Under the pieces are notes generated by a model. It saw only the letters and a program-made list of their open reading frames with translations. It was not told the DNA's origin and did not search any database. DNA of 64,000 nt from Ascaphus truei (taxonomy: Eukaryota; Chordata; Amphibia; Anura; Ascaphidae), in contig CM071571.1 of assembly GCA_036426205.1 (NCBI GenBank), positions 114,189,306-114,253,305 on the forward strand, written 5' to 3'. A program made the translations under genes and the position numbers. Of this stretch, positions 44,645-57,227 are shown one piece after another (the stretch's first letter is position 1; every line of letters begins with the position of its first letter).

Positions 44645-44855
44645 TCTGTTGTTAGTACAGGGGGTGGGTGAATGTGGTAGTAATCCCCGGGTTGTGTTTA
44701 GGCCTTGCGGGAGGGTAGAGCAAGGGGTTAACTATTTCATTACCTTAGTGGTTGTAGCTGCTAAGGCAATGAAGGAGTTAACTTCTACTGCCACCCTCCC
44801 GCAAGGCCTAAACACCATCCTAGGGAAAATACAAGCGCACCCACCCATTGTATCA
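44645..44855. repeat. Module C palindrome, long copy
   Basis: Arms with GGTTGTGTTTAGGCCTTGCGGGAGGGT and its complement either side of ATTACCTTAGTGGTTGTAGC. Confidence 0.75.
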
Positions 44856-45609
44856 ACAAATATGCGGTTAGCCACTAAGGTAATGAAACTGGCTGCAATT
44901 TTATTTGTATTGCACTTACAATTTTTGGGCACCTTTGTAACATCGCCAGCAGATGTGGCTGCAGCAGATTGTAAGGTCACTAGCCAATGGCAAACTTCTT
45001 TATCGCAGAGCGCCACCAAATTGGAGGGGTTAATATTCGCAGAGATCAAAGTACAGAAATGGCAACATGCTGGGCAGGAGAATTTGTGGTCTATGGGTAA
45101 AAGTACAGTGTTGAATGTGGGAGAACCTTACTTGCAACCCAATGGCAGCTAGTTCTGACCAAGGGCATGTCTCAATTTCTCTGCCAGTCCTGTAGCACAA
45201 AGCTATTAGATTGCAAGCTCTTCAGTACATGGGTTCAGGGTATGGCTGTCGGGGCTCTGATAATGTAACCCTGACTTGCCTTGTGCAAGGGCTTGATAGC
45301 AGCCGACACTTGTCTCCTATACTACAAACAGTGCCTGTCCTCTATTTCTCACAGATCCCAAAACACAGCAGTTGTAGTTGAGTTGTAGTTCTCCTCTTGG
45401 GAGAACAATATGTTACTTACGACTTTGTTTCACTGGTCAGCTTACGCCTCCAGCAGCCACAATGCCCTGAGCACATTCTGCTCTGTTTGTAGTGTGCCTG
45501 CCACTTCTGCACATGCACGGCTCCGATGGCCTCTTCTGCCAACACTGACGTCACTTCCATTACAAACTTCCATCTCCATGAAGGCGATTTGTGCCAGATG
45601 AGAACTTTC
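44856..45609. other. No gene recognised; L2-tail-like piece
   Basis: TTAGATTGCAAGCTCTTCAG near 45207 resembles an L2 3' tail. The 167-codon frame at 44649-45152 overlaps the palindrome and has no known motif. Confidence 0.35.
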
Positions 45610-46186
45610 ACTTTAAAAAAATTGCAACAGGAGGAAGCCACAACCTCTGTATTAACGAATAATTGGTTACATGAGGAAGAAGTGCATAGGCAGTTTGATA
45701 AAATTAAAGTACTGTAAATAAAGTGCATGGCCCTGATGCCATGCACACAAGAGTTCTTCAGGATCCAAGTTCAGTAATAGCCAAACCGTTATATTTAATA
45801 TTCAATGCGTCATATGCAAAGTCTCAGTACCACGAGATTGGCGTAAAGCAGACATAGTACCTACAGTATATTTAAAAAGGGAGCTATAAAACAACCGGGG
45901 AATTACAGACCTGTAAACTTGACATCAATAGTGGGAAAACTACTTGAAAGATTAGTATGGGATAATAGTCAGGAATATATAATGGATAATGAAATTATTA
46001 ATAATAGTCAGCATGGATTAATGAAGGATAAGTCATGCCAATCTAACCTTATTAGATTCTTTGAAGCGGTAAATAGGAATTTAGACAAGGGTAATACAGT
46101 TGATGTGGTCTACTTAGATTTTGCAAATGAGAAGTTGGTGTACACAATAAAGGAAATTGGTCTCGGTAAAAATATTTTCACCTGGT
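45610..46186 (+). pseudogene. CR1/L2-group LINE reverse transcriptase fragment
   Basis: NYRPVNLTSIVGKLLERL (about 45903-45955), SQHG.MKDKSCQSNLIRF and VDVVYLDFA are the first RT motifs of CR1/L2-group LINEs. Upstream sequence (HEEEVHRQFDKIKV, VIAKPLYLIFNAS) covers the region before. A short deletion follows YLDFA, then [14 protein letters not shown]. The fragment ends abruptly at about 46186 where gypsy sequence starts. Confidence 0.85.
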
Positions 46187-48391
46187 CCTTCAAAGATTAC
46201 GAGATAATCACCTCTTCACCAAGTTGGAAAAGTGCCAGTTCCACCAGACTTCAACTTCTTTCTTGGGATACTACATTTCCAATACAGGACTCACCATGGA
46301 TCTTGCCAAAGTCAAAGCAGTGGTAGATTAGCCTCGCCCCATGTCTCTCAAAGCCGTACAAAACTTTCTGGGTTCGCAAACTATTATCAAGGATTTATTC
46401 AGAATTTCTCCTCAGTGGTAGCACCGATTACGGCCCTGACCCAAAAAGGAGCCGAACCAGTGCTCTGGTCTCCTGAAGCTACTAGGGCATTTGAAAAATT
46501 GAAGAAAGCCTTTGTCTCAGCACCGGTCTTGGTGCACCCAGATCCAAGACTGCCCTTCACGCTCGAAATGGACGCTTCTGATGTGGGAGCCAGAGCGATA
46601 TTATCTCAGAGAAAGAACCCTCAAGCTAGACTTCATCCTTGCGCTTTTTTTCAAAAAATCTTCTTCCTCTTAACAGAATTACGAAGTGGGAAATTGGGAA
46701 CTCCTCGTCATTAAGATGGCTTTAGAAGAGTGGAGACATTTAATTGAAGGTACAGAGAGTCCCGTCACCATTTTAACCGATCAAAAGAATCTGCTATATA
46801 TTGAGGGTGCACGTCTCTTAGGGTCACGACAGGCATGTTGGTCCTTGTTTTTCTCTCGATTCAACTTCGTCATTTCGTATCTCCCCGGCTCTAAGAATGT
46901 AAAGGCAGATGCTCTCTCCCGACAATTCCTGGTGGAGGATATGACAGAGGATTCTCAGGAAACCATACTTCCCTCAACATGTATACTTTCAGCCAACACC
47001 TTCAATGCCATACGGGACATCACAAAAGCTCAAGCTCTTGTCCAGAGGGGCTCAATGTTCCAGAGGGACGCATTTTCACGCCACCTACTTTTCGCTGGAA
47101 AGTAATGGAATGGGGTCACGTGTCCAAGACTGCTGATCATCCAGGTACGAGGAGGACGATCGACCTTTTGGAGTGCACCTTCTGGTGGCCAGGTATGCGC
47201 AAGGATTTAAAAAACGTTGTCTCTGCAAGTGCCACTTGCGTGCAGAACTAGCCGCCTTGCGATAGACCATCTGGTCTTCTTCAATTTCTCCTGATTTCAG
47301 ATCGTCCATGGACGCATCCTTCCATGCACTTTATCGTGGAGTTGCCTACCTCTAAGGGAATGGACACTATTTTGGTGGTGGTCGACCACTTCTCCAAGCA
47401 GAATCAGTTTATCGCCCTCAAGGGTCTACCCAGCACCCTCAGACTGTCTGCAGTGTTCATCAGGGAAATCCTTCGTCTGCATGGAACACTCCAAGTCATC
47501 GCCTCGAAATGAGGGTCCCAGTTCATTGCTATATTCTGGAAGGCCTTCTGCCAACAACTAGGCATTGCCCTTAACTTTTCCTCTGGATATCATCCTCAAA
47601 CAATAAATGGACCAACTAATCCCTCGAGCAGTTAATTTGTTGTTTTATCTCAGACGCTCAGGACAATTGGACGGACCTACTGCCATGGGCGGAATTCACA
47701 CACAACAATTTACGGAATGAATCCACCCAAAAATCTCCTTACTTCACCAACTATGGATTTCATCCTTCAGCTCTCCCTACCACAGTTTTAAGATCTGGGG
47801 TTCCCGCTGAAGAAAACAGGATTCAATACCTCCAAGAGTCCTGGGATAGAATTCAGGAAAACCTTAGAAACGCTATATCGATACAGAAAAAGCAAGCAGA
47901 CCATCATCTTTATGAGACTCCCACTTACACACCAGGGCAAAGGGTCTGGCTTTCAACAAAAATCATCCACCTGAAGGTGCCCTCTCCAAAATTGGCACCG
48001 ATGTTCATTTGACCTTTTGTCATCACGGAAAGTGTCAATCCAGTTGCCTATCAGTTGAAACTACCGGCGTCTATGAAAATACTGTCTGTGTTCCACATGT
48101 CCCTCTTGAAAACCTTCATTCAGGATCCCCACTCACCTGTTCTGGATTTGCCACCTCAACCTATCCTGATAGAGGGTCAATAAGAGTTTGAGGTCAAGGC
48201 TATACTTGATTCCAGAATCTCAAGAGGAATACTTCAGTACCTTGTACAGTGGAAAACTTTCGGTCCTGAGGAATTTGAGTGGATCCCCAGGGAAACAAGT
48301 ACACGCCTCAAGGCGTGTCCATGCCTTTCACCGCAAATATCCCTCTAGACCATCCCAGGGTCGCCCGGAGGTCACCCCTGGAGTGGGGAAC
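46187..48391 (+). pseudogene. Chromovirus 1 pol: RT tail, RNase H, integrase, chromodomain
   Basis: Begins inside RT ([16 protein letters not shown]), RNase H with LEMDASDVGA (about 46561) and ILTDQKNLLYIEG, integrase zinc region (HVSKTADHPGTRR...CTFWWPG), core and GPY/F region, and a chromodomain (about 48187-48330, with [17 protein letters not shown]). First catalytic Asp of integrase is His (SMHFIVELP) and the second region has a stop (47511). Stops and shifts throughout. 5' truncated; no gag or protease. Confidence 0.85.
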
Positions 48392-48720
48392 TGTCAGGAT
48401 CGGGCTAAGCCCCGCACCCCGGACGTGTCACGTGCCGCCATCTCGGACGCGCGCAAAGCGCCATACCTGCAAACTTGCCGCACTGCCGGGAGGCAGATCT
48501 CTGGAGGGGCAGATTCGCGACTTCGCCTCCGCAACGCAACCTTAGAAGATAGCCTTGCTGCTGATGCAGCCGCCGCGCACCGCATGCCACCCACACGCTG
48601 CTCTGTATCTAATGATAGATTAACCTCTGCTGCTTCTCAGCTGATGCACCATCCTTTTCCACCTATCAGCACACAACCTATGTGTAATAACATCACTCCC
48701 TGCAACCGGTTTAGGGTTTA
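48392..48720 (+). mobile_element. 3' LTR of chromovirus 1, partial
   Basis: TGTCAGGATCGGG follows a purine-rich GGAGTGGGGAAC, the expected polypurine tract/LTR border. The far end is not defined and may be truncated near 48720. Confidence 0.65.
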
Positions 48721-48771
48721 ACTAAATAACCAAGACAAATATTACTATTGAAGTATTTATACTTTTTACTA

Positions 48772-49081
48772 CAGATGCAGCGGCCGTTATTCGAACAAAT
48801 CATGGAGCCGTTTTCGTGTGCGCTGCTGTACTCCACACGCATTAACGCGGCCAATTGCCCCAGGCACACATGTTTATTGCGGTTGCATTGTATGAATTTC
48901 ATGGATTGTGTGCAATTAAATGCAATTAAATGAATGAATTGTAATGTGTACAGTACTGTGCTACTGTGCTACTGTGTTAATTTCAGGTATTTAAAAACCA
49001 GAATACTAAAATGCCATTTTCTGCACTCGCCTGCACTCGTGTCTTAAGGCGGTATGGTTCGAATAACGGTCGCTGCATCTG
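48772..49081. mobile_element. TcMar-type MITE, complete, TA flanks
   Basis: CAGATGCAGCGGCCGTTATT and its inverted partner AATAACGGTCGCTGCATCTG, about 25 bases with one mismatch, are flanked by TA (48770-48771, 49082-49083). 310 bases, no transposase. A truncated copy sits at 25632-25949. Confidence 0.85.
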
Positions 49082-49099
49082 TATATATCTTTTTTCAAT

Positions 49100-49260
49100 T
49101 GGATGTAGCATTGGGCTCCCCTGTCTATTGCTGTAACTATGTATTGTAACAATGCATTATTTGGCACCTTAACTCTATGCCCAGGACATACTTGAAACCG
49201 AGAGGTAACTCTCAATGTATTACTTCCTGGTAAAACATTTAATTATAATAAATAAATGTT
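49100..49260 (+). repeat. LINE 3' tail (frog-type) with AATAAA tail
   Basis: GCCCAGGACATACTTGAAAC, GAGAGGTAACTCTCAATG and TACTTCCTGGTAAAACATT followed by AATAAATAAA. I recognise this as a recurrent anuran LINE/SINE tail; the class is uncertain. Confidence 0.6.
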
Positions 49261-50089
49261 TAACTTTGTACCTATATATGTAACTCTTTCTCTTGGTGCC
49301 TCAGGCACAAATATTGGATTGAAAGCTCTATGGGGCAGTGGCTCATTGAAAATTAATATTATTTATAGATTTCAATAGAAAACAACTGGAATGAGATGTG
49401 TTTGCTTTGCATGAAATCCTGCACAAAGAAGGAGAAATTGTGTCTCTAAAAGGATCTTTAGGAGGAAAATGTTTACTAAAAATGTACAATTATATTGAGC
49501 TAAAAATGATTGCTTCAAATTAACAGAATAAAAACCAATTGGATAAAAGACCAAATGTTTCTGTGTTCCTACTATATATCATGATTTCGGTCGTAGTACA
49601 GTTTTATTGGGATTTTTAAAATATCCCCCTCTCTGCTTCTCAAAGATGAACTCTCCACCTGAGCACGATTAACGAAACCTAAACCGAGAAAAGGAAGTGC
49701 AGATACTGTAGGAAGGTAGTATGCTTTAATACAGTTAGATACTGTATACATAATAGATCCACTCCCAAAATAATATTTATTTTATGAATCTTGACCATAT
49801 TAGGATGCTGATGCTCTCTGGGTTGCCTAATATAAAATTGAGTTAAGCACTAGTCATACTAATGGATTTTGTTCTATCATTATTTTTTTAAATGTACAAA
49901 GCTATTGTTTACTGTATATCCATTATGAACTTGACTATTATGAAAAAGAAATTTAATATACAGTATACAGTGTGTATTATATATATATATATATATATAT
50001 ATAATACAAGAAACAAACAGCGCAACTCCCAACAATTTGTTAATACAGTTTAAATGAAAAACTGCAACTAGCCAATACAATTTAATAAA
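49261..50089. other. AT-rich, no gene; (TA)n at 49978-50003
   Basis: Includes GATTGAAAGCTCTATGGGGC (49318), a further LINE-tail-like piece, and a TA microsatellite. Confidence 0.45.
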
Positions 50090-50690
50090 CGAGAGGTATT
50101 AACCCTTGAGATACTGACTAGCCCTATAAAATCTGCTGCCACTTAAGTCCACGGCTCCACAATTGCCGATAAAAACGTACAAGAAAGAATGACCTAGGCG
50201 CAAATAAAAATGGGAGAGAAAGAAAAAAAAGGGGAAAAGAAATATCATAGGGTAGTATGTCAAACAATTCGGATTATAAATTGGTGAGATATGCACTTAC
50301 AGTGATTTAGGTAAGTATTAGCCTTTTATCCACTCTGGGATAAGGAACGCAGCTTTTGGGGCTTTTATATCTCTGCCTTGAACTCTTCGTTCTTCAAGGT
50401 AACTGTCAACACAGTAATTCACAGCAGTCGCGGTGCACCTATGTAGAGGAATTACGCCTTGCAGACGGATCTCATAGAGAGATTAGGTAGGGAATAAAAA
50501 AGGAAAAACAATATAGTGTAAAACCTTTTAATTATAAAATTAGTAAAGTAACTAAATAGGTATCTAACTCACACTCTGTGAGTCATAAAAGAGCATTTGA
50601 GAGTAATACACAAGTCTCTCACACTCGGTAGTAGGTGAACGCGGTAAGGCCTGGAACAAGCCAAATGTAGTTCCAGGCATTACTATTTGC
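50090..50690 (-). mobile_element. PLE-type repeat, inverted homologue of 29655-30430
   Basis: Minus strand contains TATTTGCGCCTAGGTCAT, GCAATTGTGGAGCCG and TTATAATTAAAAGG blocks in an arrangement similar to 29900-30430. No hammerhead core was found. Confidence 0.5.
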
Positions 50691-51380
50691 CCTTTTGTCT
50701 CTGTTTCCTGTAACAGTTTTCACATGGACTTCAGAGCAAATACATTATTATTCTCCCTTTCTCCCAATAATGATAGATTGCAATAATGTTTCCAGCCAAG
50801 TTGTTTGCTATTCAAGGCCTTAGTCCTTTATTCTCCATTAAAATAAAAAATGTAAATGTTAGAAATCATACCTTGTTTTGCTCTTTATTTATTCTGATAT
50901 ACTGACATTTTTCTTTTTGTTTTCTGAATTTTAAGATTGGCTGAAAAATGAATGCGCCCTTGATAATATTTGTTGATCCATATGTTTTGTGATTTAGTCT
51001 AATGTCTATATTTTTTGTGAGTTAGTAAACACATAACCATTATTCTGATAATTGTTTTTTTTTTATGCAGAAGGTACTGTGCACATTTCTATTTTATTTT
51101 GATGCTATAAAAAACAAACATTTTGTTTTAGTTATATGGATATTCCTTGATTTGTAAGTGTAATTTTCCACTTATAGAAACAGACTTTAGGACATCTGTA
51201 ATAGTGTTCTGATTTCATGTATTTTTATGTGTACAAGCTCACTTTTTTTGTGGTTCAGAATAAGCATTGATAGAGTAGAAATTAAAGGCGGGAGATTGGA
51301 CTGCATAAAGATTGTGCCTTGTGTTATGTTTTTTTTTTTTAGACATTTGAGTAAAAGTAGTCTATACAAAAAGATCACTT
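50691..51380. other. AT-rich, no feature seen
   Basis: Only short frames without motifs. Confidence 0.4.
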
Positions 51381-51496
51381 GTGAGCACATTCACATGTCT
51401 TAGGCAGGTCTGCAACCCTGCCTTTCTCCATTATCCCCAGCATACAGTGCTTCCACTGCAGCAAGGGATTCTGGGAAATGGCATGCAAATGAGCAC
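51381..51496. mobile_element. Octamer/SPH-like MITE, second copy
   Basis: Inverted copy of 31265-31377, with GGGATTCTGGGAAATGGCATG next to ATGCAAATGAGCAC at its right end. Confidence 0.65.
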
Positions 51497-51535
51497 ACAA
51501 TGTTTCAACTTTTGTCTGAAAAACCATTGTTACAT

Positions 51536-51609
51536 GGAGCCCATATAAGCTATATTGCACTAGCTTTTTAAAGCTGTGTTAACAGCGAGCATTAGCTTAT
51601 ATGGGCTCC
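51536..51609. mobile_element. 74-bp palindromic miniature element
   Basis: GGAGCCCATATAAGCTA and TAGCTTATATGGGCTCC form a 17-base perfect inverted pair around 40 bases that include a second small inverted pair (GCTTTTTAAAGC). Confidence 0.7.
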
Positions 51610-52344
51610 ATAGGCTGCCCCTATCATCAAGAAGACTACTGTATGACCCCCTATACAATCCATAGAAAACCCTTTCAAAGTGGGCTTTAGAGTATTTCAA
51701 AGTTCTTATAACAAAGATTTGAGAAATCTATAACGATTAAATATTAAAATGCATTGGGATCTGAATTATCAGTGAGAATGCAAAAAAGAATAAGCAGTTG
51801 TTAGCTGCAGTACAATCATGAATGCAGCATATTGGTAGATCACTGTTTAGAAAAGTGGTTTGCTTGAAAGATCTTGAAAGCTTAAATGTAAATAAGCTAA
51901 TCTATGGACAGAAAATGTATTTTTTATTCAAATTAGTGTTTATCAATCTTGTTGGTGGCACATGAGAGTTCTTCCGAAGAAAGCAAATCTTCACATATCT
52001 GACAAGAATGACAGCTTTTGTTCAGCTTGCTTTTCTTCCACTTGAATTAATGAATCTGCTAATAGTTCTAGTCCCGAGTCATTTTTATTTCATAGTGTAG
52101 TTATAGGTTTTACTGTACTTTCCAATAAAAGAACATTAGAAAAAATGCTGAGCACTAAAGAAATTAATGGCATTTTGAAACATATAAAAACCTCCTTTTC
52201 TAAAATATTAATAAGATTTAATGTTGTAATTTTTGACATGGTTAATGCATTTATGGAAAGTATGTTGATCCCCAAGGATGTGGCAAACATAAACAGTAAA
52301 GTAAAGCAAGCAGTAAAGAAAGATGGAGAGAAAGAAAAATCTTG
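51610..52344. other. No gene recognised
   Basis: The 66-codon Lys-rich frame at 52145-52345 has no motif and lies in AT-rich DNA. Confidence 0.35.
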
Positions 52345-54165
52345 ATAAAAATATAATGAAATTCTCAGAGACCCACGCCTCAAGATAAGTTACATCCCTG
52401 TGCATATTTTTCCAAGAAATTCTCATCCGCCGAGAGGAACTATGACGTGGGTAACAGGGAACTTCTGGCCGTGAAGATGGCTCTTCAAAAGTTGAGACAC
52501 CTGATGGAGGGGTCGAAAGAGTCGTTTACTATTCTCACGGACCACAAGAACATTCTTTACATAGAAAACGCTCGACGCCTTGGTCCACGACAGGCTCGTT
52601 GGGCTCTTTTTTTTTCTCGATTCGATTTTCACCTTTCCTTTATCCCCGGGACCAAGAACGTAAAGGCAGACGCACTCTCCCGAATACATTCTTCTGAAGA
52701 GAGACCAGAGGAACCTTTGGAGACTATCCTTCCACAATAGAGGATTCTCGCCACGTCTTCTTTCAAGAATCTTGACAAGATTTTGCACTCCCAGAGATGC
52801 ATTCCCAAGGACTTGGTTGTTCCCGACAACAAACTCTTCGTACCTTCCAAATTTGTTCCAGAGGTCCTGTCTTGGGGTCACTCCTCTAAATCTGCAGGTC
52901 ATCCAGGTTTTAAGAAGACTACTGATCTCATTCGTCAGAATTTCTGGTGGCTAAGGATGTCTCAAGATATTCTGGAGTTTACCCGCGCCTGCTCCACGTG
53001 CGCTCAAAGCAAGTTTCTCCATCAAAAGCCTCAGGGTTTTCTGTTACCTCTTCCAGTTCCTGACCGCCCCTGGTCCCACATTTCTATGGACTTCATCGTG
53101 GAGTTGCCCAGGTCCAGAGGAATGAACACTATCTTGGTGGTCGAGCGACAGGTTCTCGAAGATGTCCCGATTTATTCCACTTAAAGGATTACCCACCTCC
53201 CCCGCCCTTGCTGATATCTTTACGGAGCAGATTTTCCAGATTCATGGGATCCCTTCGTCCATTGTTTCTGACAGAGATTCTCAGTTCGTATCCAAATTTT
53301 GGAGAGCTTTCACGAAGAGATTGGGCATCTCTTCTTCTTTCTCTTCCGCCTATCATCCTCAGTCCAATGGACAAACGGAGAGAATCAATCAATCCCTGGA
53401 GTAGTACCTTAGATGTTTCATATCCGATTTCCAGGATGATTGGGTTCAACTCCTTTCTTGGGCAGAATATGCCGTCAATTCTGCCAAAAACGAGGCCACC
53501 CGGGAGTTGCCCTTCTTTATAAATTATGGGTTCCACCCTCCCTGTCTTCCCATCCCCAACATCCCTTCTGGAGTACCAGCCGTAGATGCACGCATTTCTT
53601 CCCTCCAAACCGCATGGTCCAGGATTCAGTCTACCCTTCTCGACTCCTCCCGCAGATCGAAACTACAGGCCGATCGTCGTCGTCGTTCGGCGCCCAGTTA
53701 CAAACCAGGGGATTTGGTATGGCTCTCCTCTAAGAATATCCACCTCAAGGTACCATCTCCTAAACTGGCACCTAAGTTCCTGGGTCCCTTCCCTATTTGT
53801 GAACAAATCAATCCCGTGGCATACCGGCTCCAACTACCACCCAGTATGAAGATTCCCAATGTCTTTCATGTGTCCCTCTTAAAACCATTCATCTCCAGTC
53901 ACTTCTTTCCGTATCAGACTCGTAAACCGGATCCCATTCCTGTCCAAAATAATGAGAAATACGAAGTTCACTCTCTTATGGATTCTCGCCTATCCAGGGG
54001 CCAGCTCCAGTTCTTGGTGCAGTGGAAGGGCTTTGGCCCTGAAGAGAGATCATGGGTACCTTTAAAGGACATTCATGCCCCAACCCTTCTTAAGTCATTC
54101 AGGAAAAAGTTTCCAGAGAAACCGTTCATGGACCGTCCTGAGGCCGTTCCTGAAGAGGGGGGTAC
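52345..54165 (+). pseudogene. Chromovirus 2 pol: RNase H, integrase, chromodomain
   Basis: Starts inside RNase H ([43 protein letters not shown] near 52665). Integrase: HSSKSAGHPG...CSTCAQ zinc region, then the core with D in SMDFIVELP (about 53080), D in VSDRDSQF (about 53262) and E in NGQTE (about 53375), all three catalytic residues kept. GPY/F (KFLGPFPICEQ) and chromodomain (about 53959-54090, FLVQWKGFGPEERSWVPL) follow in a 361-codon open frame from 53507. A frameshift near 53145, a TAG after SLE at 53402 and loss of gag, protease and RT make it defective. Confidence 0.9.
54151..54165 (+). promoter_or_regulatory. Polypurine tract of chromovirus 2
   Basis: TGAAGAGGGGGGTAC immediately before the LTR. 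Confidence 0.8.
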
Positions 54166-54986
54166 TGTCAGGAATCGGCGTCCTCCGCGCTCCCCACACA
54201 GAGCACTCTCTCCCCTCAGGGAGTCCCTGGACACACAAAACAATCCTGCATTACCAACCTCTGCGCCTCCCCGCCCCTGCCGCCATTGCGGCATCACTCT
54301 CCTCTGCGATTCCTCTGCTCAGCGCCGGGCGCGCCCACGCCCTCCCGCGCGCACACCTGAACCATCCACTGGCTCGGCCCATGCGCGTACACGTGTTACG
54401 GAGCGCGCTCATTCTGCACACTCTTCTTCCCGTCCCCCGGACCTCAGGCTCCGCCCCCGCACACCACACGAGCATACTCAGGTTACCAACAAGACTCACC
54501 TGGCCTGTTATGCCTGCACCAATCTGCAGTGTCTCCCTGTAGCTCTTCCTGTCCCGCCTCCGTTCCTAATTAGACCTTCCTGTTTTATCTAGCTCCTCTC
54601 TGTTCTCAGTCTTTGCTCGACATAGTTTCTGTATGGAAGTACTTCTGGATTCTCTCAGTGTTTTCACAGGTTCTGACGCTGCTTGTACGACTACCCCCTC
54701 TGGCTCTCGATCTCGGCACTCCTTGGACAACACTCACTCTGGTAACCCCTTGAACACGTCTTGGACTACGACCTATCTCCGCTCTCCACTCCCTGACCTC
54801 GGCAAGGCATTCTTCACTCTATCTCTACAACAGGTACCGGCAAGTATTGTCTACCTTACTACACCTGGCCTGGCAACACTTTATACCACACTCCGGACAC
54901 GCTCTCTTTGCTGCGGGTGTGTGTATTACCACTTCCCCCTTCAGCTCAGGGGACGGGTCTAGTCTGCAGCCAGCACCGGTGTAACA
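54166..54986 (+). mobile_element. 3' LTR of chromovirus 2
   Basis: Opens TGTCAGGAATCGGC and is taken to close CGGTGTAACA (TGT...ACA). 821 bases, GC-rich left part. The pol frame runs into it for about 140 codons, a read-through rather than a gene product. Confidence 0.7.
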
Positions 54987-55094
54987 GTTACTTATCTAGA
55001 AAGGTTCCCCCATACATATATGCCCATGGTTGCTTAGCACATATATCCACTCTGTAACCTTAGCTAGTACATCCAGCTTTTGAAACATAACAAA

Positions 55095-55275
55095 ATGTTT
55101 CCCTTTATGGGGTGCCGGTATCCCTCTGCTTTGTTTACATTCCGCGGTCACGTGATCGGGACCTTTAAATGCAGAGGGATACCGGCACCTCATAAAGGGG
55201 CCTGTATCTCGGGAAGCAGGGGTCCCCCGTCCTGAAACCAATGCGGTTCAGCTCCGGAGACCCCCTGCACATGTA
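55095..55275. repeat. Module A copy
   Basis: CCGGTATCCCTCTGC, GGTCACGTGATCGG centre and GGATACCGGCACC, then GCTCCGGAGACCCCCTGCAC. Confidence 0.7.
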
Positions 55276-57227
55276 CACTATGAATAAAAGTTGTTTTAAA
55301 AATAATTTTTATTGTGCTGATGTTTGCACCGAGAGAGCAGCGGATCTCTCTCTGCTGCATACACAACTCAGCAGGGGACGGCTTCTCGGCAGTTTCTCAC
55401 CAGGCAGCCGTCCCGCCACCGGTTACACGCCATTTCATCAAATGGTGGTGGCTAATTCATTCGCCAGGGATTCGCCCCTTACAGCATACAGCCAGTTTAA
55501 CACGCCAAAAACATGGCTAATTGCTAAACTGGCTAATGCATTTTTTCGCTGCTTACTGCATGATGCCCTTAGTATCTATATGACTATTTTTGTTATTATA
55601 TCATTTGATCTGCCCATGAGCTACTAACCCAGAGGTGTATCCACCTTCCATACTGGAGCTAATAGACCCTAACACATTTAATACTTAGTTTTAATCACAA
55701 TATTATGATATCTTTGCTTTAGGTATCAGTTTGTCCACCATTATTTTATCTCTTCTTTACACCATTAAAATTTATATTTTATTCACATCGTCATTACTCA
55801 GCTATCATTTATGTATGAGTGCTAGTTTATAGGGGCCACTTTTTGTGTCTTGTCTTTACAAGACTTTTGTTCTGCTTACAATTAAATCACATTCAAATGA
55901 GGCCACAGTGGGTGGAAATAAAGCCACAAAATATTTATAGTATATACAGTAGCAAATGTAAGAAACTCATGAATGTATTTGCGTGAATTACCTAAGTCTT
56001 TAAAACCTTCTTCACTCTGCCACACATTGCATACTAAGTTCCAAAAAAGCAATTAAATAGCAATTGATGCTGGATCAAGCTACAAAACACCTTTTGGCAC
56101 TTTGTGAATTCTCCTCTAAGTGGTAACATTTGCAAACAAGCATTTTGGGTATTAACATGCAAATAGGTATGCATCTTTTTAAATGTAATATAGTAAGTGT
56201 TGTCAGTGCAGTTCTCCTCATATACATGGTTGGTATAGTGATTTTCTATTTTGACTGAGAGAAATCATGAATATGTAATACAATCAATTACTAGATTAAG
56301 TGGGAGCCAGGAGAGGGCCTTTGGTTTCATTAGAAACTCATGGTGATTCTAAGCTGGCATGTACAGTATGTGTGTAAGTTACAAAACATCGTTTGGAAGT
56401 TCTAAGGTTTGCAGTTTATGGAGAAGAGGTGAAGAATAGCACTTTTTTCACCTGTCATTTGAAAACCATGTGAAATTTGCCTTTTTGTCAAAAGACAATT
56501 TTGTACAGTTTTTTTTAAATGTTTGCAAACTGTAAAAGACAAACACAAATCCATAGCTTAAAATATGATTTTTGCGAGAGAGAATTATTTATTTCAATCT
56601 TAATGTTATTTGAATTTAGATTTTCTGATGAAATTCACCAATTTTGCTAGGACTTGACCAGTTGAAACCAATTTTACTAAAAATTATGTAAGTTCCATCA
56701 ACATATTCTGAACTTTTTGATTTACAATTTTAGAGGGAACTTTTTAAGCAAATGTTGGCATTTTCTTTTAAAAGTCAAAGGGAATCAGTAGTTACGTGAT
56801 ATCTGTATGTTCGTGCACCTGAGGTGACATACTGAAGTATTAAGATTTATTTCCTCCGTGGTCGCAGACCAACAGGCTGATATCTGCGGCTGTGTGCGGC
56901 ACCCATAAACAGTACATTTTGTGGCCCAGGAGGATTAAAACAGTGTTAATCATTCGGGTTCGGAGTCTGTAATGGCTGCACAGAGGAGTCCCAGAGAGAA
57001 GTGGTCTCTCTCTCTCTTTCTGTCCCCCACTTTCTCTCTCTGTCTCACTCACACACTTGTTTATATTATTTTATATTTTACACCTGTCCACTGCAATACC
57101 TTGACTGTGAATGAGAAAGAGAGAAAATACATCATAAATGCCCGCTAGAAGTAAGGTTGTAGACAGTAAAAAATGCTCCCATTTGTAAACTTCAAACTTC
57201 GTGAGATTACAAAAATAAAAAGTATGA
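55276..57227. other. No gene recognised
   Basis: AT-rich with a Lys/Asn-type composition and a CT tract near 57007-57050. The 128-codon frame at 55241-55627 shows no motif. Confidence 0.4.

Noticed and set aside
44649..45152. 167-codon open frame
   Set aside because: Overlaps a module C palindrome and has no domain.
54166..54592. Continuation of the chromovirus 2 frame beyond the chromodomain
   Set aside because: It reads into the LTR, past the polypurine tract, so it is not part of pol.
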